A stretch of 64,000 nt of DNA from Cohnella ginsengisoli (GTDB taxonomy: Bacteria > Bacillota > Bacilli > Paenibacillales > Paenibacillaceae). A model generated the notes under the pieces. The model had not been told where the DNA came from and searched no databases. It saw nothing but the letters and a program-made list of their open reading frames with translations. Of the stretch, positions 12,239-21,023 are shown in pieces (position 1 is the stretch's first letter; each line of letters opens with the position of its first letter). The position numbers and the translations under genes are program-made. Where the stretch lies: assembly GCF_029525555.1 (NCBI RefSeq), contig NZ_JAPDHZ010000003.1:1-64000 (forward strand), written 5' to 3'.

Positions 12239-13786
12239 TTATTCCCCCGCGAGCTCTCGCTGGAAGGCGGCGATGGCCCGATATTCGTCCTTCAGGCTTC
12301 GCGAGACGTTGATAAAAATCGGCAGCAGCTTGTGATAAACGGCCGCGTGAGCCGGATCCGGCGCGTGCCGGTGCGTAGCGCCGACCATGCCGGCCGCGAC
12401 GTTCAGCGAGCCGATCCGTCCGGTCGCGTACAGGCCGAGCACGGCCGCCCCGAGGCAGGAGCTCTCGAAGCTCTCCGGCACGATGAGCTCCTGGTCGAAG
12501 ATGTCCGCCATCATCTGACGCCACAGCGCGGACCTAGCGAAGCCGCCCGTCGCATGGATGCGGCGGGGTCGTCCGATTCGTTCTTCCACGGCGAGCAGTA
12601 CGGTATACAAATTAAAGATGACGCCTTCGAGCACGGCGCGCAGCATATGCTCCTTGCCGTGATGCAGCGTGAGGCCGAAAAACGAGCCTCTCGCGTTGGC
12701 GTCCCACAGCGGGGAGCGCTCGCCCGTCATATACGGATGGAAGAGGAGGCCTTCGCTGCCCGGCGGCACTTTGGCTGCGATGTCCATGAGCAGGTCGTTC
12801 GAATCCACCTTCAGCCGCTTGGCCGTCTCGGATACCGACGACCCGAACTCCTCCCGGGCCCAGCGCAGCAGCACGCCGCCGTTGTTGACCGGGCCGCCGA
12901 TGACCCAATGCCGCTCGGTGAGCGCGTAGCAGAACGTGCGCCCCTTCGGATCGACCGCCGGGCGGTCGGTCACGGTCCGGATCGCGCCGCTCGTGCCGAT
13001 CGTCGCGGCGACGACGCCAGGCTCGATCGCGCCGACGCCTAGGTTGGACAGCACGCCGTCGCTGGCGCCGACGATAAAAGGCGTGTCCGCCGCGAGCCCC
13101 GTCTCCTGCGCATACGCTTCGTTCAAGCCGGCGAGCGTATACGTCGTCGGCACGAGCCGCGACAGCCGATCCGCGGTCACGCCCGCTGCCGCGAGCGCCT
13201 CTTCGTCCCAATCCAGCCGCTCCAGGTTCATCAGTCCGGTCGCGGATGCGATCGAATGGTCGACGACGTACTCGCCGAACAGCTTGGCGAACACGTATTC
13301 CTTGATCGAGATGAACCGTCGCGCGGTCCGGAATAACTCGCTCTGCGATTCGCGCAGCCACATCAGCTTGGTCAGCGGGGACATCGGATGAATCGGCGTG
13401 CCCGTCCGCAAATATATCGCGTGGCCCGTTCCGTCTTCCCGGAGGCGCTCCGCCCATGCGGCGCTGCGATTGTCCCCCCACGTGATGCTGCGCGTGAGCG
13501 GCCGGCCCTCCCCGTCCACAGCGATCAGGCTGTGCATCGCCGAGCTGAAGGACACGAACAGCACGCGCCCCGGATCGATGCCGCTCCGATCCATCACGCT
13601 TCGCAGCGTCAGAAGAGCGGCTCGGAAGATCTCGTCCGGATCCTGTTCGGCGACGACCGGCGAGGGCGTATAGAGCGGGTATTCCACGGTCTCCTGCGCC
13701 GCGACCTTTCCGCTTTCCTCGAACAGCACGGACTTCGTGCTGGTGGTGCCGATATCGACGCCGATCATATACATGGAGGCATGCAT
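12239..13786 (-). CDS. gntK: Gluconokinase (FGGY kinase)
   Basis: 515 residues. FGGY-family kinase with the N-terminal phosphate-binding motif GVDIGTTSTKS (9-19), substrate-side GDNRSAAWAE, the second-domain GASDGVLSNLG and GTSGAIR, and the signature region ATGGFARSALWRQMMAD near 420. It phosphorylates D-gluconate to 6-phosphogluconate with ATP in the cytosol. The gluconate assignment rests on its place directly after a GntP-type permease and a GntR close to that of B. subtilis. Alternative starts at residues 5 and 7 are possible; AGAAGG lies before the first ATG. Confidence 0.9.
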   Translation of the reverse strand: MHASMYMIGVDIGTTSTKSVLFEESGKVAAQETVEYPLYTPSPVVAEQDPDEIFRAALLTLRSVMDRSGIDPGRVLFVSFSSAMHSLIAVDGEGRPLTRSITWGDNRSAAWAERLREDGTGHAIYLRTGTPIHPMSPLTKLMWLRESQSELFRTARRFISIKEYVFAKLFGEYVVDHSIASATGLMNLERLDWDEEALAAAGVTADRLSRLVPTTYTLAGLNEAYAQETGLAADTPFIVGASDGVLSNLGVGAIEPGVVAATIGTSGAIRTVTDRPAVDPKGRTFCYALTERHWVIGGPVNNGGVLLRWAREEFGSSVSETAKRLKVDSNDLLMDIAAKVPPGSEGLLFHPYMTGERSPLWDANARGSFFGLTLHHGKEHMLRAVLEGVIFNLYTVLLAVEERIGRPRRIHATGGFARSALWRQMMADIFDQELIVPESFESSCLGAAVLGLYATGRIGSLNVAAGMVGATHRHAPDPAHAAVYHKLLPIFINVSRSLKDEYRAIAAFQRELAGE

Positions 13787-13832
13787 GTTACGACCTTCTT
13801 TCCTATCGTTGAATGAATAACGGCGGAGCCAC

Positions 13833-15194
13833 TTACATAAAAACGCTGACTAACATAATAAGCGCGAGCGCGACGACGGAGAGCAGCGTCTCCATCACCG
13901 TCCATGACTTCAGCGTCTGCGGTACCGACATGTTGAAAAACTCCTTGACCATCCAGAATCCGGCGTCGTTGACGTGAGACAGCACGAGCGAGCCCGCGCC
14001 CGTCGCCAGAACGGCCAGCTCAACGTTGGCCCCCGGACTTAACGCAAGCACCGGCGCGACGATGCCGGCCGCCGTCGTCATCGCTACGGTCGCCGAGCCT
14101 GTCGCCACGCGGATCAGGGCCGCGACCAGCCAGGCGAACAGCAGGACGTTCACGTTCGCCTGCGTGGCGATGGCCGCGATCGCGTCGCCGACGCCGCTGT
14201 TGATCAGCACCTGCTTGAAGGCGCCGCCGCCGCCGATGATCAAAATGATCGAAGCGGTGGGCGCCAGGCATTCGTGCGTGAACCGGGAAATGTCGGTTTT
14301 AGAAAAGCCTCGGGCAAAACCGAGCGAGAACAGCGAGAAAACGACCGCGATCAGCAGCGCGACGACCTCGTTCCCGATGAACGCGCAAAAGCGCGTCACG
14401 GGGCTGACCGCCTGCGGATCGGCGATGCTCGCGATCGATCCCGCCAGCATTAGAATAACAGGCAGCAGAATGGTAAACAATGTAATGCCGAATCCCGGCA
14501 GGTCGCCCTTCTCCCGCGAGCTGAACTGCTTGGCGAGATTTTCGGGCGGCGAGACGTCGATTCGCTTGCCGATCCATTTGCCGAACAGCGGACCCGCGAT
14601 GATTGCCGTGGGCAGCCCGATAATGAGCGAATAGAGGATGGTCTTGCCCAGATCAGCCTTGAATGCGTCGATTGCGATCATCGGCGCCGGATGCGGCGGC
14701 ACGAGTCCATGGACCGTCGACAAGCCGGCCAGCACGGGAATTCCGATCTGCAGAAGCGGCATCTTGACCTTGCGCGCGACGATGAACACGATCGGAATGA
14801 GCAAAATGACGCCGACCTCGAAAAAGACGGGAATGCCGACGATAAAACCGACGATCATCATCGCCCAATGGACCCGTTTTTCCCCGAATCGGTCGATCAG
14901 CGTCGTCGCGATGCGCTCCGCCCCGCCCGACTCGGCCATCATCTTGCCCAGCATCGTGCCCAGGCCGATGACGATGGCGATCGTGCCCAGCGTGCCCCCG
15001 AGACCGCCCGTCACCGACTTGATCAGCGCCTGGCTGTCCATGCCGGCCAAAAAACCGAGGAGCAGCGCGGAGAGCAGCAGCGTGACGAACGGATTCCACC
15101 TGAACTTGGCGATCATGACCACCAAAAATACGATCGCGAGCAGCGCCCAGACGAGCAGCGTCGCGTTATGTCCGAAACCGAATACATTGTCCAA
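13833..15194 (-). CDS. gntP: Gluconate:proton symporter GntP
   Basis: 453 residues from TTG 15194, chosen because GGAGG lies 8 bases upstream; the frame is open 20 codons further but has no ribosome site there. About 12-14 hydrophobic segments with GntP-family marks: GGLGGTLGTIAIVIGLGTML, VHGLVPPHPAPM, and the C-terminal ATGSATVAMTTAAG and LSHVNDAGFW. It imports gluconate across the membrane with protons. It lies between gntR and gntK, spaced 46 bases from gntK, so the two are one transcript. A GntR-like operator sits in the 149-base gap upstream. Confidence 0.93.
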   Translation of the reverse strand: MDNVFGFGHNATLLVWALLAIVFLVVMIAKFRWNPFVTLLLSALLLGFLAGMDSQALIKSVTGGLGGTLGTIAIVIGLGTMLGKMMAESGGAERIATTLIDRFGEKRVHWAMMIVGFIVGIPVFFEVGVILLIPIVFIVARKVKMPLLQIGIPVLAGLSTVHGLVPPHPAPMIAIDAFKADLGKTILYSLIIGLPTAIIAGPLFGKWIGKRIDVSPPENLAKQFSSREKGDLPGFGITLFTILLPVILMLAGSIASIADPQAVSPVTRFCAFIGNEVVALLIAVVFSLFSLGFARGFSKTDISRFTHECLAPTASIILIIGGGGAFKQVLINSGVGDAIAAIATQANVNVLLFAWLVAALIRVATGSATVAMTTAAGIVAPVLALSPGANVELAVLATGAGSLVLSHVNDAGFWMVKEFFNMSVPQTLKSWTVMETLLSVVALALIMLVSVFM

Positions 15195-15262
15195 GATCCA
15201 AACCTCCGTTGATCGTATTGCGGATCCCTTTGCTAAAGATGGTATACCCAGCACACACGTAT

Positions 15263-15276
15263 ACTAGTCGACAAGT
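15263..15276 (-). promoter_or_regulatory. GntR operator upstream of gntP
   Basis: ACTAGTCGACAAGT matches the operator before gntR (ACTTGTCGACAAGT) at 13 of 14 bases. Both match the B. subtilis gnt operator core ACTTGTATACAAGT outside the centre. This suggests gntPK has its own gluconate-induced promoter. Confidence 0.7.
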
Positions 15277-15343
15277 TTGATTGAAAAGAAGGGCTTCGAC
15301 CTGAACCAGGCGTTGCCCGCAAGCCACGAAGCCATTTGGAAAA

Positions 15344-16018
15344 TTAGGACCAGGTACTTCGGAGCGTCCTGCGCGAGTCGGCGAAGTAATCCCGGACGAC
15401 CTCCGCAATCCGCGCTTCGTCTCCGGATTGGATCGCGTCCGCGATCGTCTCATGCTTGGCGACGACGCGTTCGAGCCGGTCCGGACCGCCTCCGAAAACT
15501 TCCTCCGTCGTGAGCAGCATGACGGCGAGCACCACATGGCGAACGCTGTCCCACAACCGCGCGATCCGGGCATGTCCGGCCGCCGCGACCAGACCGTCGT
15601 GGAATTGGAAATCCAGCCAGGCGAACTCGGCGATGTCCGCATATTTGGCGGCCACGCGCATGCTGTCGATGCGGTGACGCAGCGTCGAGATCACTTCAGG
15701 CGGGCAGGATGACGCGAGGCGCTGCTGCGCGAAGCTTTCGATAAGATAACGAACGTCGTACAGCTCGGCGATATCCTTGGCGGAGAGACCCAGCACGACC
15801 GCGCCCATCCGCTCGAGACGGATCAAGCCTTCGTTGGATAGCGCTTTCAGCGCTTCTCTGACGGGAGATCGGCTCGTGCCGAAGTCCGCGGCGATTTTAT
15901 TTTCCGAAATAACGTCGCCCTGCTTCAAGGTACCGTCCACGATTCGCAGCCGCAGCTCGCCGGCGATCGCTTCGCCGCGAGATTGTCCCTTCAGCCAAGC
16001 GGCAGGATACTGTCGCAT
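15344..16018 (-). CDS. gntR: Gluconate operon repressor, GntR family (FadR subfamily)
   Basis: 224 residues from ATG 16018 (AGAAGG 9 bases upstream; an in-frame ATG at 16066 overlaps the operator and is rejected). The winged helix (about 14-80) carries GELRLRIVDG, ENKIAADFGTSRSPVREALK and IRLERMGAVVLGL, nearly the wording of B. subtilis GntR. The FCD ligand domain follows, with metal-type residues in DFQFHD (about 140) and KHETI. It represses gntRPK until gluconate binds. Two operator-like palindromes in the region fit autoregulation. Confidence 0.92.
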   Translation of the reverse strand: MRQYPAAWLKGQSRGEAIAGELRLRIVDGTLKQGDVISENKIAADFGTSRSPVREALKALSNEGLIRLERMGAVVLGLSAKDIAELYDVRYLIESFAQQRLASSCPPEVISTLRHRIDSMRVAAKYADIAEFAWLDFQFHDGLVAAAGHARIARLWDSVRHVVLAVMLLTTEEVFGGGPDRLERVVAKHETIADAIQSGDEARIAEVVRDYFADSRRTLRSTWS

Positions 16019-16054
16019 GGATACCAACCTTCTCTCTGCGCTTCCGGCACGCAA

Positions 16055-16068
16055 ACTTGTCGACAAGT
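16055..16068 (-). promoter_or_regulatory. GntR operator upstream of gntR
   Basis: Perfect palindrome ACTTGTCGACAAGT, 37 bases before the gntR start and just downstream of a TATATA -10-like element (16075-16080 region) on the minus strand. Binding here would block gntR transcription. Confidence 0.8.
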
Positions 16069-16081
16069 CGACCTGTATATA

Positions 16082-17023
16082 TTAACTTGCGCATATCGTC
16101 CTGTAAATAGTCTTGCTCACAGCACTCTCGAGAGCTTGCGGTATTCCCGAGGGGGAGATGCCTTCGCCGGCCGTGAAGATGCGGCTGAAGTAGTGCAGGT
16201 CCGGGTAGCCGATCTTCGCCCCCACGGTCTCGACCGACCAGTCCGTCTCCCTCAGCAGCCTGCGGGCTTCGCGGAGCCGGATCGACTGAATCATGCGCCC
16301 CGGGGGCAAGCCGGCGATCTGTTTGAACAGCTTGGAGGCATAGTCCTCGCTGACCTTCAATTCCCGCGCGACGCGCTCGGCGCTCCAGGAAGCGCCCGGC
16401 TCCTTTTCCATCGTTTCGACCATTTTGCGGATTCGCTCGCGATGCACGGAATCGCTGCCGTCGGCACCCTCGTCTCCCGTCCGAAGCAGCATCGCGAGTA
16501 TGCCCAGCATCAAGGACTTGCATGCGAGCTCATAGCCGCTGCGCCGCATCGTGAACTCGCCGACGAGCCGGTCCATCATTTGAAAGCATTCCGGTACGCA
16601 CGCATAAACCGCGCGCGCGGACAGCGCTTCAAGATCAGGCGCGATCGGTTCCTCCGCGAATTTATCCAAGTCCGGCTCGGCCACCAGGTCGTGCGATACC
16701 ATATCGCTCTCCGTCGCGATCCGAAGCTTCCCGTCGAAGTCGAAGTGAATCCCGAGCAGCGTCGCGCCGTTCGCGGACACGATCGCATTGCGGTGCGGCA
16801 CGCCCGACGGGAGGACGACGGCCTCTCCTTCGCCGATCGTATAGCGCGCGCCGCGCATCTCGGTCGCCAGCTTTCCTTTGCACACGCAGATCAACTCGAA
16901 GTCGTAAATATACCGTTCGGGCAACGTGCCTGGCGGGAGCTTCTGGTACTGCGCATAATGGACGGTCGGCGACCAGTCCTTCGCCGGCAGCGCCCGGCGC
17001 AGCGGGAAACGCGCAAAATCCAT
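16082..17023 (-). CDS. AraC family transcriptional regulator with cupin sensor domain
   Basis: 313 residues. The N-terminal half (about 30-110) is a cupin-like sugar-sensing barrel (FELICVCKGKLATEMRGARY, GEAVVLPSGVPHRN). The C-terminal 100 residues hold two helix-turn-helix units (WSAERVARELKVSEDYASKLFKQ; WSVETVGAKIGYPDLHYFSR) of the AraC type. It is transcribed divergently from the isomerase/dehydrogenase pair at 17178-19038 and is the likely activator of that pair. It lies upstream of gntR, but a promoter and operator separate them. The inducer is unknown. Confidence 0.88.
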   Translation of the reverse strand: MDFARFPLRRALPAKDWSPTVHYAQYQKLPPGTLPERYIYDFELICVCKGKLATEMRGARYTIGEGEAVVLPSGVPHRNAIVSANGATLLGIHFDFDGKLRIATESDMVSHDLVAEPDLDKFAEEPIAPDLEALSARAVYACVPECFQMMDRLVGEFTMRRSGYELACKSLMLGILAMLLRTGDEGADGSDSVHRERIRKMVETMEKEPGASWSAERVARELKVSEDYASKLFKQIAGLPPGRMIQSIRLREARRLLRETDWSVETVGAKIGYPDLHYFSRIFTAGEGISPSGIPQALESAVSKTIYRTICAS

Positions 17024-17109
17024 CCATACGACACTCCCTTCGTTCCATCATTTTAACATAAGCATCGCTATTAGAACGGAATCGTGCAAGTTTTAGCTTT
17101 CTTCTCTAA

Positions 17110-17137
17110 ATGAACGCGACGGCGCCTTCCTTATAAT
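17110..17137 (+). promoter_or_regulatory. Promoter of the isomerase/dehydrogenase operon
   Basis: Perfect -10 TATAAT at 17132-17137. The -35 (ATGAAC at 17110-17115, 16-base spacing) is weak, the pattern expected of a promoter that needs an activator such as the divergent AraC protein. Confidence 0.55.
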
Positions 17138-17177
17138 GAAAGACAAATAAAACGCTTGCCCAAGGAGGACTATTCCG

Positions 17178-18023
17178 ATGAAAAAAGGCATTAATATCTG
17201 GTCGTTCGGCGACGGCGTCTCGATCAAGGACGCGATCGCGACGGCCAAGGACGCAGGCTTCGACGGCATCGAGCTCTCGCTGAACGAGACCGGCGAACTC
17301 GGTCTGGAAGCGACGGACGCCGAACTGGCGAGCATCAAGCGGCAGCTGGCGGACACGGGACTTGAGCTGGCCGGCCTGGCGACGGGTCTGTACTGGTCCT
17401 ACGCGATGACGAGCGAGACCGAAGCGAACCGCCTGAAGGCGATAGACGTATGCAAAAAGCAAATCGAAACCGCTGCCAAGCTCGGCGCGGACGCGATCCT
17501 GGTCATTCCCGGCGCCGTAGGCGTGGACTTCATTCCGGGCAGCGAAGTCGTTCCTTATGACGTCGCTTACGACCGCGCGCTCGAGGCGATCTCGAAGCTC
17601 GCGCCCGAAGCCGAAGCCGCAGGCGTATCCATCGGCATCGAGAACGTCTGGAACAAGTTCCTGCTCTCCCCGCTCGAGATGCGCGGGTTCATCGACGCGA
17701 TCGGCTCCAAGTTCGTCGGCTCCTACTTCGACGTAGGCAACACGGTTTATAGCGGCTATTCCGAGCACTGGATCCGCATCCTAGGCCCTCGCATCAAAAA
17801 AGTTCACTTCAAGGATTACCGCAGGCAAGCGGGCGGCTTGCACGGCTTCGTCGACCTGCTGGCGGGCGACGTCGACTATCCGGCCGTCGTCGCGGCGCTG
17901 CAGGAGATCGGCTACGACGGTTACGTCACGGCGGAGATGATCCCGCAGTACGCGCACCACACCAAGCAAATCATCTACAATACTTCCGGCGCGATGGACG
18001 CCATTCTGGGAAGGAAGGGCTAA
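17178..18023 (+). CDS. Sugar phosphate isomerase/epimerase (UlaE/IolE-like)
   Basis: 281 residues, TIM barrel of the AP endonuclease 2 superfamily. Metal-ligand motifs are in place: SIGIENVWNKF (Glu about 155), GSYFDVGNT (Asp about 183), VHFKDYR (His about 208) and VTAEMIPQY (Glu about 255). This arrangement fits L-ribulose/xylulose 5-phosphate 3-epimerases and inosose-type isomerases; the substrate is open. AAGGAGGA lies before the ATG. It is the first gene of an operon with the dehydrogenase 4 bases downstream. Confidence 0.88.
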   Translation: MKKGINIWSFGDGVSIKDAIATAKDAGFDGIELSLNETGELGLEATDAELASIKRQLADTGLELAGLATGLYWSYAMTSETEANRLKAIDVCKKQIETAAKLGADAILVIPGAVGVDFIPGSEVVPYDVAYDRALEAISKLAPEAEAAGVSIGIENVWNKFLLSPLEMRGFIDAIGSKFVGSYFDVGNTVYSGYSEHWIRILGPRIKKVHFKDYRRQAGGLHGFVDLLAGDVDYPAVVAALQEIGYDGYVTAEMIPQYAHHTKQIIYNTSGAMDAILGRKG

Positions 18024-18027
18024 TCGC

Positions 18028-19038
18028 ATGCTAAAAATCGGACTTATCGGCTTCGGCTTCATGGGAAGAATGCACTTCGACAACTATAAGCGCCTGGCCG
18101 CGGAAGGACAGCAGATCAAAGTCGTCGCCATCTGCGACGTGGCGATCGAAACGCTGAAAAACGCCAAGGCCGGCGGCAATATGGCGACCGCGCAGGAAAC
18201 GTACGACCTGTCCGGCTATGCGCTTTACGACTCCGTCGATCAGATGATCGCGAGCGAAGAGCTCGATTTGATCGATATCACGCTGCCGACGACGCTGCAC
18301 GCCGATCTGACTTGCGAGCTGCTCGAGAAGGGCTATCACGTCTTCTGCGAAAAGCCGATGGCGCGCAGCTCCGACCAGGCGCGCCGGATGGTCGAAACGG
18401 CCGAGCGTACCGGACGCAAGCTGCAGATCGGCCAATGCCTCCGTTTCTGGCCGGCTTACGAGTATCTCAAGGCTTGCGTGGAAGACAAGCGCTACGGCGA
18501 CGTGACGGGCGGTTACTTCTATAGAGGCTCCCATGCGCCGGCAGGCTGGTTCCTCAACGGCGAGCTGAGCGGCGGCGCCCTGCTCGACATGCACATTCAC
18601 GACACCGACATCGTGAATTGGCTGTTCGGCAAGCCCGAGCGCGTATCCACGATCGGACGCAACAACATCCCGGGCAGCGGGTTTGACGCCGCTTCCACGC
18701 ATTACGTCTATCCCGACGGGAAGGTGTTAAACGCCCAGGTCGACTGGACGCTCGAAGGCGACTTCGGCTTCGAGATGGGCTTCCGCGTCAATTTCGCCGG
18801 GGCCAACATCATCCTCGGCAAAGACGGCCTTACCGTCAATCCGAGCGACGCGCCGGGATTCAAGCCTGAGCTGGCCGATCACGACGGCTACTACGGCGAG
18901 CTGCGCAGCTTCACGAACGCGATCCTGAAGGACGAAGCGATCGAGGTCTGCCCGCCGGCAAGCACGCTCGCCTCCCTCGAGATCGTCGAAGCGGAGCAGC
19001 AATCCGCCGAGCGCGGCGGCGAGTGGATCAAGCTGTAA
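18028..19038 (+). CDS. Gfo/Idh/MocA family NAD(P)-dependent dehydrogenase
   Basis: 336 residues. Rossmann motif GLIGFGFMGRMHF (5-17), the family's EKPMARSSDQARRM lysine motif at about 112 (catalytic Lys) and the C-terminal alpha/beta sheet domain with GGALLDMHIHDTDIVNWLFG (catalytic His region about 188). It oxidises or reduces a sugar, inositol or sugar-acid hydroxyl with NAD(P). With the upstream isomerase it forms a two-step cytosolic catabolic module. The substrate cannot be told from sequence. Confidence 0.9.
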   Translation: MLKIGLIGFGFMGRMHFDNYKRLAAEGQQIKVVAICDVAIETLKNAKAGGNMATAQETYDLSGYALYDSVDQMIASEELDLIDITLPTTLHADLTCELLEKGYHVFCEKPMARSSDQARRMVETAERTGRKLQIGQCLRFWPAYEYLKACVEDKRYGDVTGGYFYRGSHAPAGWFLNGELSGGALLDMHIHDTDIVNWLFGKPERVSTIGRNNIPGSGFDAASTHYVYPDGKVLNAQVDWTLEGDFGFEMGFRVNFAGANIILGKDGLTVNPSDAPGFKPELADHDGYYGELRSFTNAILKDEAIEVCPPASTLASLEIVEAEQQSAERGGEWIKL

Positions 19039-19066
19039 AAGGCAAGTGCAAGGAGTAGCACCCCGG

Positions 19067-19093
19067 GACCGCGCAGCGATGCGCGGTCTTTTT
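19067..19093 (+). terminator. Intrinsic terminator after the dehydrogenase gene
   Basis: GACCGCGC (19067-19074) pairs with GCGCGGTC (19081-19088), followed by T5. Confidence 0.85.
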
Positions 19094-19120
19094 CGCGCGC
19101 GGCGAAAGGTGAAGCGGCGT

Positions 19121-19289
19121 ACGCTCCAAGCGAGATTTGCGCCGTTGCAGCTGCGGGATCGGCTTCGCTTGCCCCTACAACGGCGGAATGCGCGGCTGTG
19201 GCTCGCGGTGGACGCTCCAAGCGAGATTTACGCCGTTGCAGCTGCGGGATCGGCTTCGCTTGCCCCTGCAACGGCGGAATGCGCGGCTG
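19121..19289. repeat. Two direct 78-bp copies of a palindromic intergenic element, period 91
   Basis: 19121-19198 and 19212-19289 are identical except for two bases (G/A and A/G). Each contains an inverted pair, GCCGTTGCAG against CTGCAACGGC (perfect in copy 2, one mismatch in copy 1), around a roughly 24-base loop. There is no coding sense. Looks like a duplicated REP-type element between a terminator and aroK. Confidence 0.85.
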
Positions 19290-19380
19290 CAACCACGCTA
19301 GGCGGCGCACTTCCGCTAGCATCTGCCTGCCTCCCGCCAATACACCTCGCCTCCATGCGCGCGATTACGCGGTCCAGCCA

Positions 19381-19422
19381 AAAAAAAGCGCTGCCCGGGC
19401 ACAAAAGCCCAGGCAGCGCTTT
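19381..19422 (-). terminator. Intrinsic terminator of aroK
   Basis: AGCGCTGCC (19387-19395) pairs with GGCAGCGCT (19412-19420), with the inner GGGC/GCCC lengthening the stem. A T7 run follows on the minus strand. Confidence 0.85.
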
Positions 19423-19428
19423 ATTCGT

Positions 19429-19983
19429 TCATTGCCGCTCATTCAGCCAATCAGCCATCGCCTGCGCGGCCGCCTCCGGCGTCTGGCTGCCGGCGTCCAC
19501 CTTGAAGTGATGCCGTTCGTAGATCGCCTGGCGCGTCTCGTAGAGCGCTCGAATCTCCTCGTCCGTCTTGTTCTGCAGAATCGGTCGGCTGTCGCGGATG
19601 AGCGGCAGTCTCGTCTTCCATTGCTCCCATGGAATATCCATTAAAAAGACGGCCGCGTTCGCCATGCACAAATCGCGGATCTCTTCCTGAAGGAAGGCTC
19701 CGCCTCCGACCGACAGAACCGCGTCCCGCTTCTGAAGGCACAGCTCTCGAATATACTCTTTTTCCATCCGGCGAAACGCCTCTTCGCCAAGCGTCCTGAA
19801 TATCTCGGTAACCGGCATCCCGCGCTCCGTCGAGATGAGCTCGTCCACATCGATGAATTCGCGGGACAGCTTGGCCGCGAGGACTTTGCCGATCGTCGTC
19901 TTGCCCGCGCCCATGAATCCGATCAGCACGATATTGCGTTCATGGTAAGGCACGAATCCGTCCGCTTGCATGAAGATGATCAC
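19429..19983 (-). CDS. aroK: Shikimate kinase
   Basis: 184 residues. Walker A GFMGAGKTTIGK (about 22-33), DVDELISTERG with the shikimate-binding Asp, RRMEKEYIREL, the GGGAF Walker B-like loop and RP(I)L lid region with Arg. It phosphorylates shikimate at O-3 in the chorismate pathway. It is monocistronic here, away from other aro genes. The start is uncertain between Met1 and Met5, since the ribosome site (AAGAGTG) is modest. Confidence 0.92.
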   Translation of the reverse strand: MIIFMQADGFVPYHERNIVLIGFMGAGKTTIGKVLAAKLSREFIDVDELISTERGMPVTEIFRTLGEEAFRRMEKEYIRELCLQKRDAVLSVGGGAFLQEEIRDLCMANAAVFLMDIPWEQWKTRLPLIRDSRPILQNKTDEEIRALYETRQAIYERHHFKVDAGSQTPEAAAQAMADWLNERQ

Positions 19984-20077
19984 TCTTTTCCGTTATCGTT
20001 TATCTCCCAATTATAGCGATATGCCGGCACCCCGCCAATGAAAATCAGGAATATCCAAAAACAGTGTTGCATATATA

Positions 20078-20112
20078 CTGTTTATATAATACACTGTGTA
20101 CATAATAAACAG
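20078..20112 (+). promoter_or_regulatory. Palindromic operator/promoter of the ABC exporter
   Basis: CTGTTTAT (20078-20085) and ATAAACAG (20105-20112) form the outer arms of an AT-rich palindrome that contains TATAAT (20085-20090) and ACTGTGTAC. The block TATACTGT just upstream recurs, inverted, in the promoter of the linked TetR gene. Probable TetR binding site overlapping the promoter. Confidence 0.55.
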
Positions 20113-20138
20113 TTAAAGAGACGAGAGGAGCTTTCCTT

Positions 20139-21023
20139 ATGAAATTCGCGATCGAAGTCAAGGACTTGCGCAAAAGCTTCGGCGATCAAAAGGTGCTGGG
20201 CGGCGTCGACATCTTCGTTCCCGAAGGCCAGATCTACGCGCTGCTCGGCCCGAACGGCGCAGGCAAGACGACGCTCATCAACATCCTGACGACGCTGGTC
20301 GCGGCGGACGGCGGCAGCGCCCGGATCGCGGGCTATGACGTCGCGGCCGAGAGCGGCAAGGTCAAGCAATCGATCAGCCTGACGGGACAGTTCGCCGCCG
20401 TCGACGAGATGCTGACGGCCGAGGAGAATCTGCGGATGATGTGCAGGCTCTCGGGCATGAAGAGCGCCGAAGCCAAGCGGCGGACGGCCGAACTACTGCA
20501 GCAGTTCGATCTGACAGCGGCGGCTCGCAAACGGGTCAAGACGTACTCGGGCGGGATGCGCAGACGGGTTGACCTGGCGATCAGCCTCGTGGCGAGCCGG
20601 CCGGTGCTGTTCCTCGACGAGCCGACGACCGGACTCGATACGGTGAGCCGGCGCGCGCTGTGGGACATCATCGAGCGGCTGAAGGCGTCGGGCATCACGA
20701 TTTTCCTGACGACGCAATATCTGGAGGAGGCGGACCAACTGGCGGACCGGATCGGCGTCATTAACGGCGGACGCCTCGTCGCCGAGGGCACGGCCGCCGA
20801 ATTGAAAGCCCGCATCGGCGGCGAAGTCATCGAGCTGACGAACGAGCGGGAGCAGTGGAGCCGCACGGTAGCGACGACCGGTTCGGCGCAGGATATCGGA
20901 CGAATCCTGAACGGCCTGGCCGCATCCCTGCCGGCGGACACCCAGGTGACCATTCGCAGGCCCAGCATGGACGATGTCTTTATCGCGCTCACCCATCAAC
21001 CTTCGGAGGTGTCCGTATCGTGA
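20139..21023 (+). CDS. DrrA-like multidrug ABC exporter, ATP-binding subunit
   Basis: 294 residues. Walker A GPNGAGKTT (37-45), signature SGGMRRR (137-143), Walker B and D-loop LFLDEPTTGLD (157-167), and the C-terminal extension typical of the daunorubicin-resistance ATPase subfamily (RRPSMDDVFIALT). It powers export by the membrane partner encoded 4 bases inside its stop. The palindromic promoter and the convergent TetR gene suggest induction by an exported compound. Confidence 0.92.
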   Translation: MKFAIEVKDLRKSFGDQKVLGGVDIFVPEGQIYALLGPNGAGKTTLINILTTLVAADGGSARIAGYDVAAESGKVKQSISLTGQFAAVDEMLTAEENLRMMCRLSGMKSAEAKRRTAELLQQFDLTAAARKRVKTYSGGMRRRVDLAISLVASRPVLFLDEPTTGLDTVSRRALWDIIERLKASGITIFLTTQYLEEADQLADRIGVINGGRLVAEGTAAELKARIGGEVIELTNEREQWSRTVATTGSAQDIGRILNGLAASLPADTQVTIRRPSMDDVFIALTHQPSEVSVS

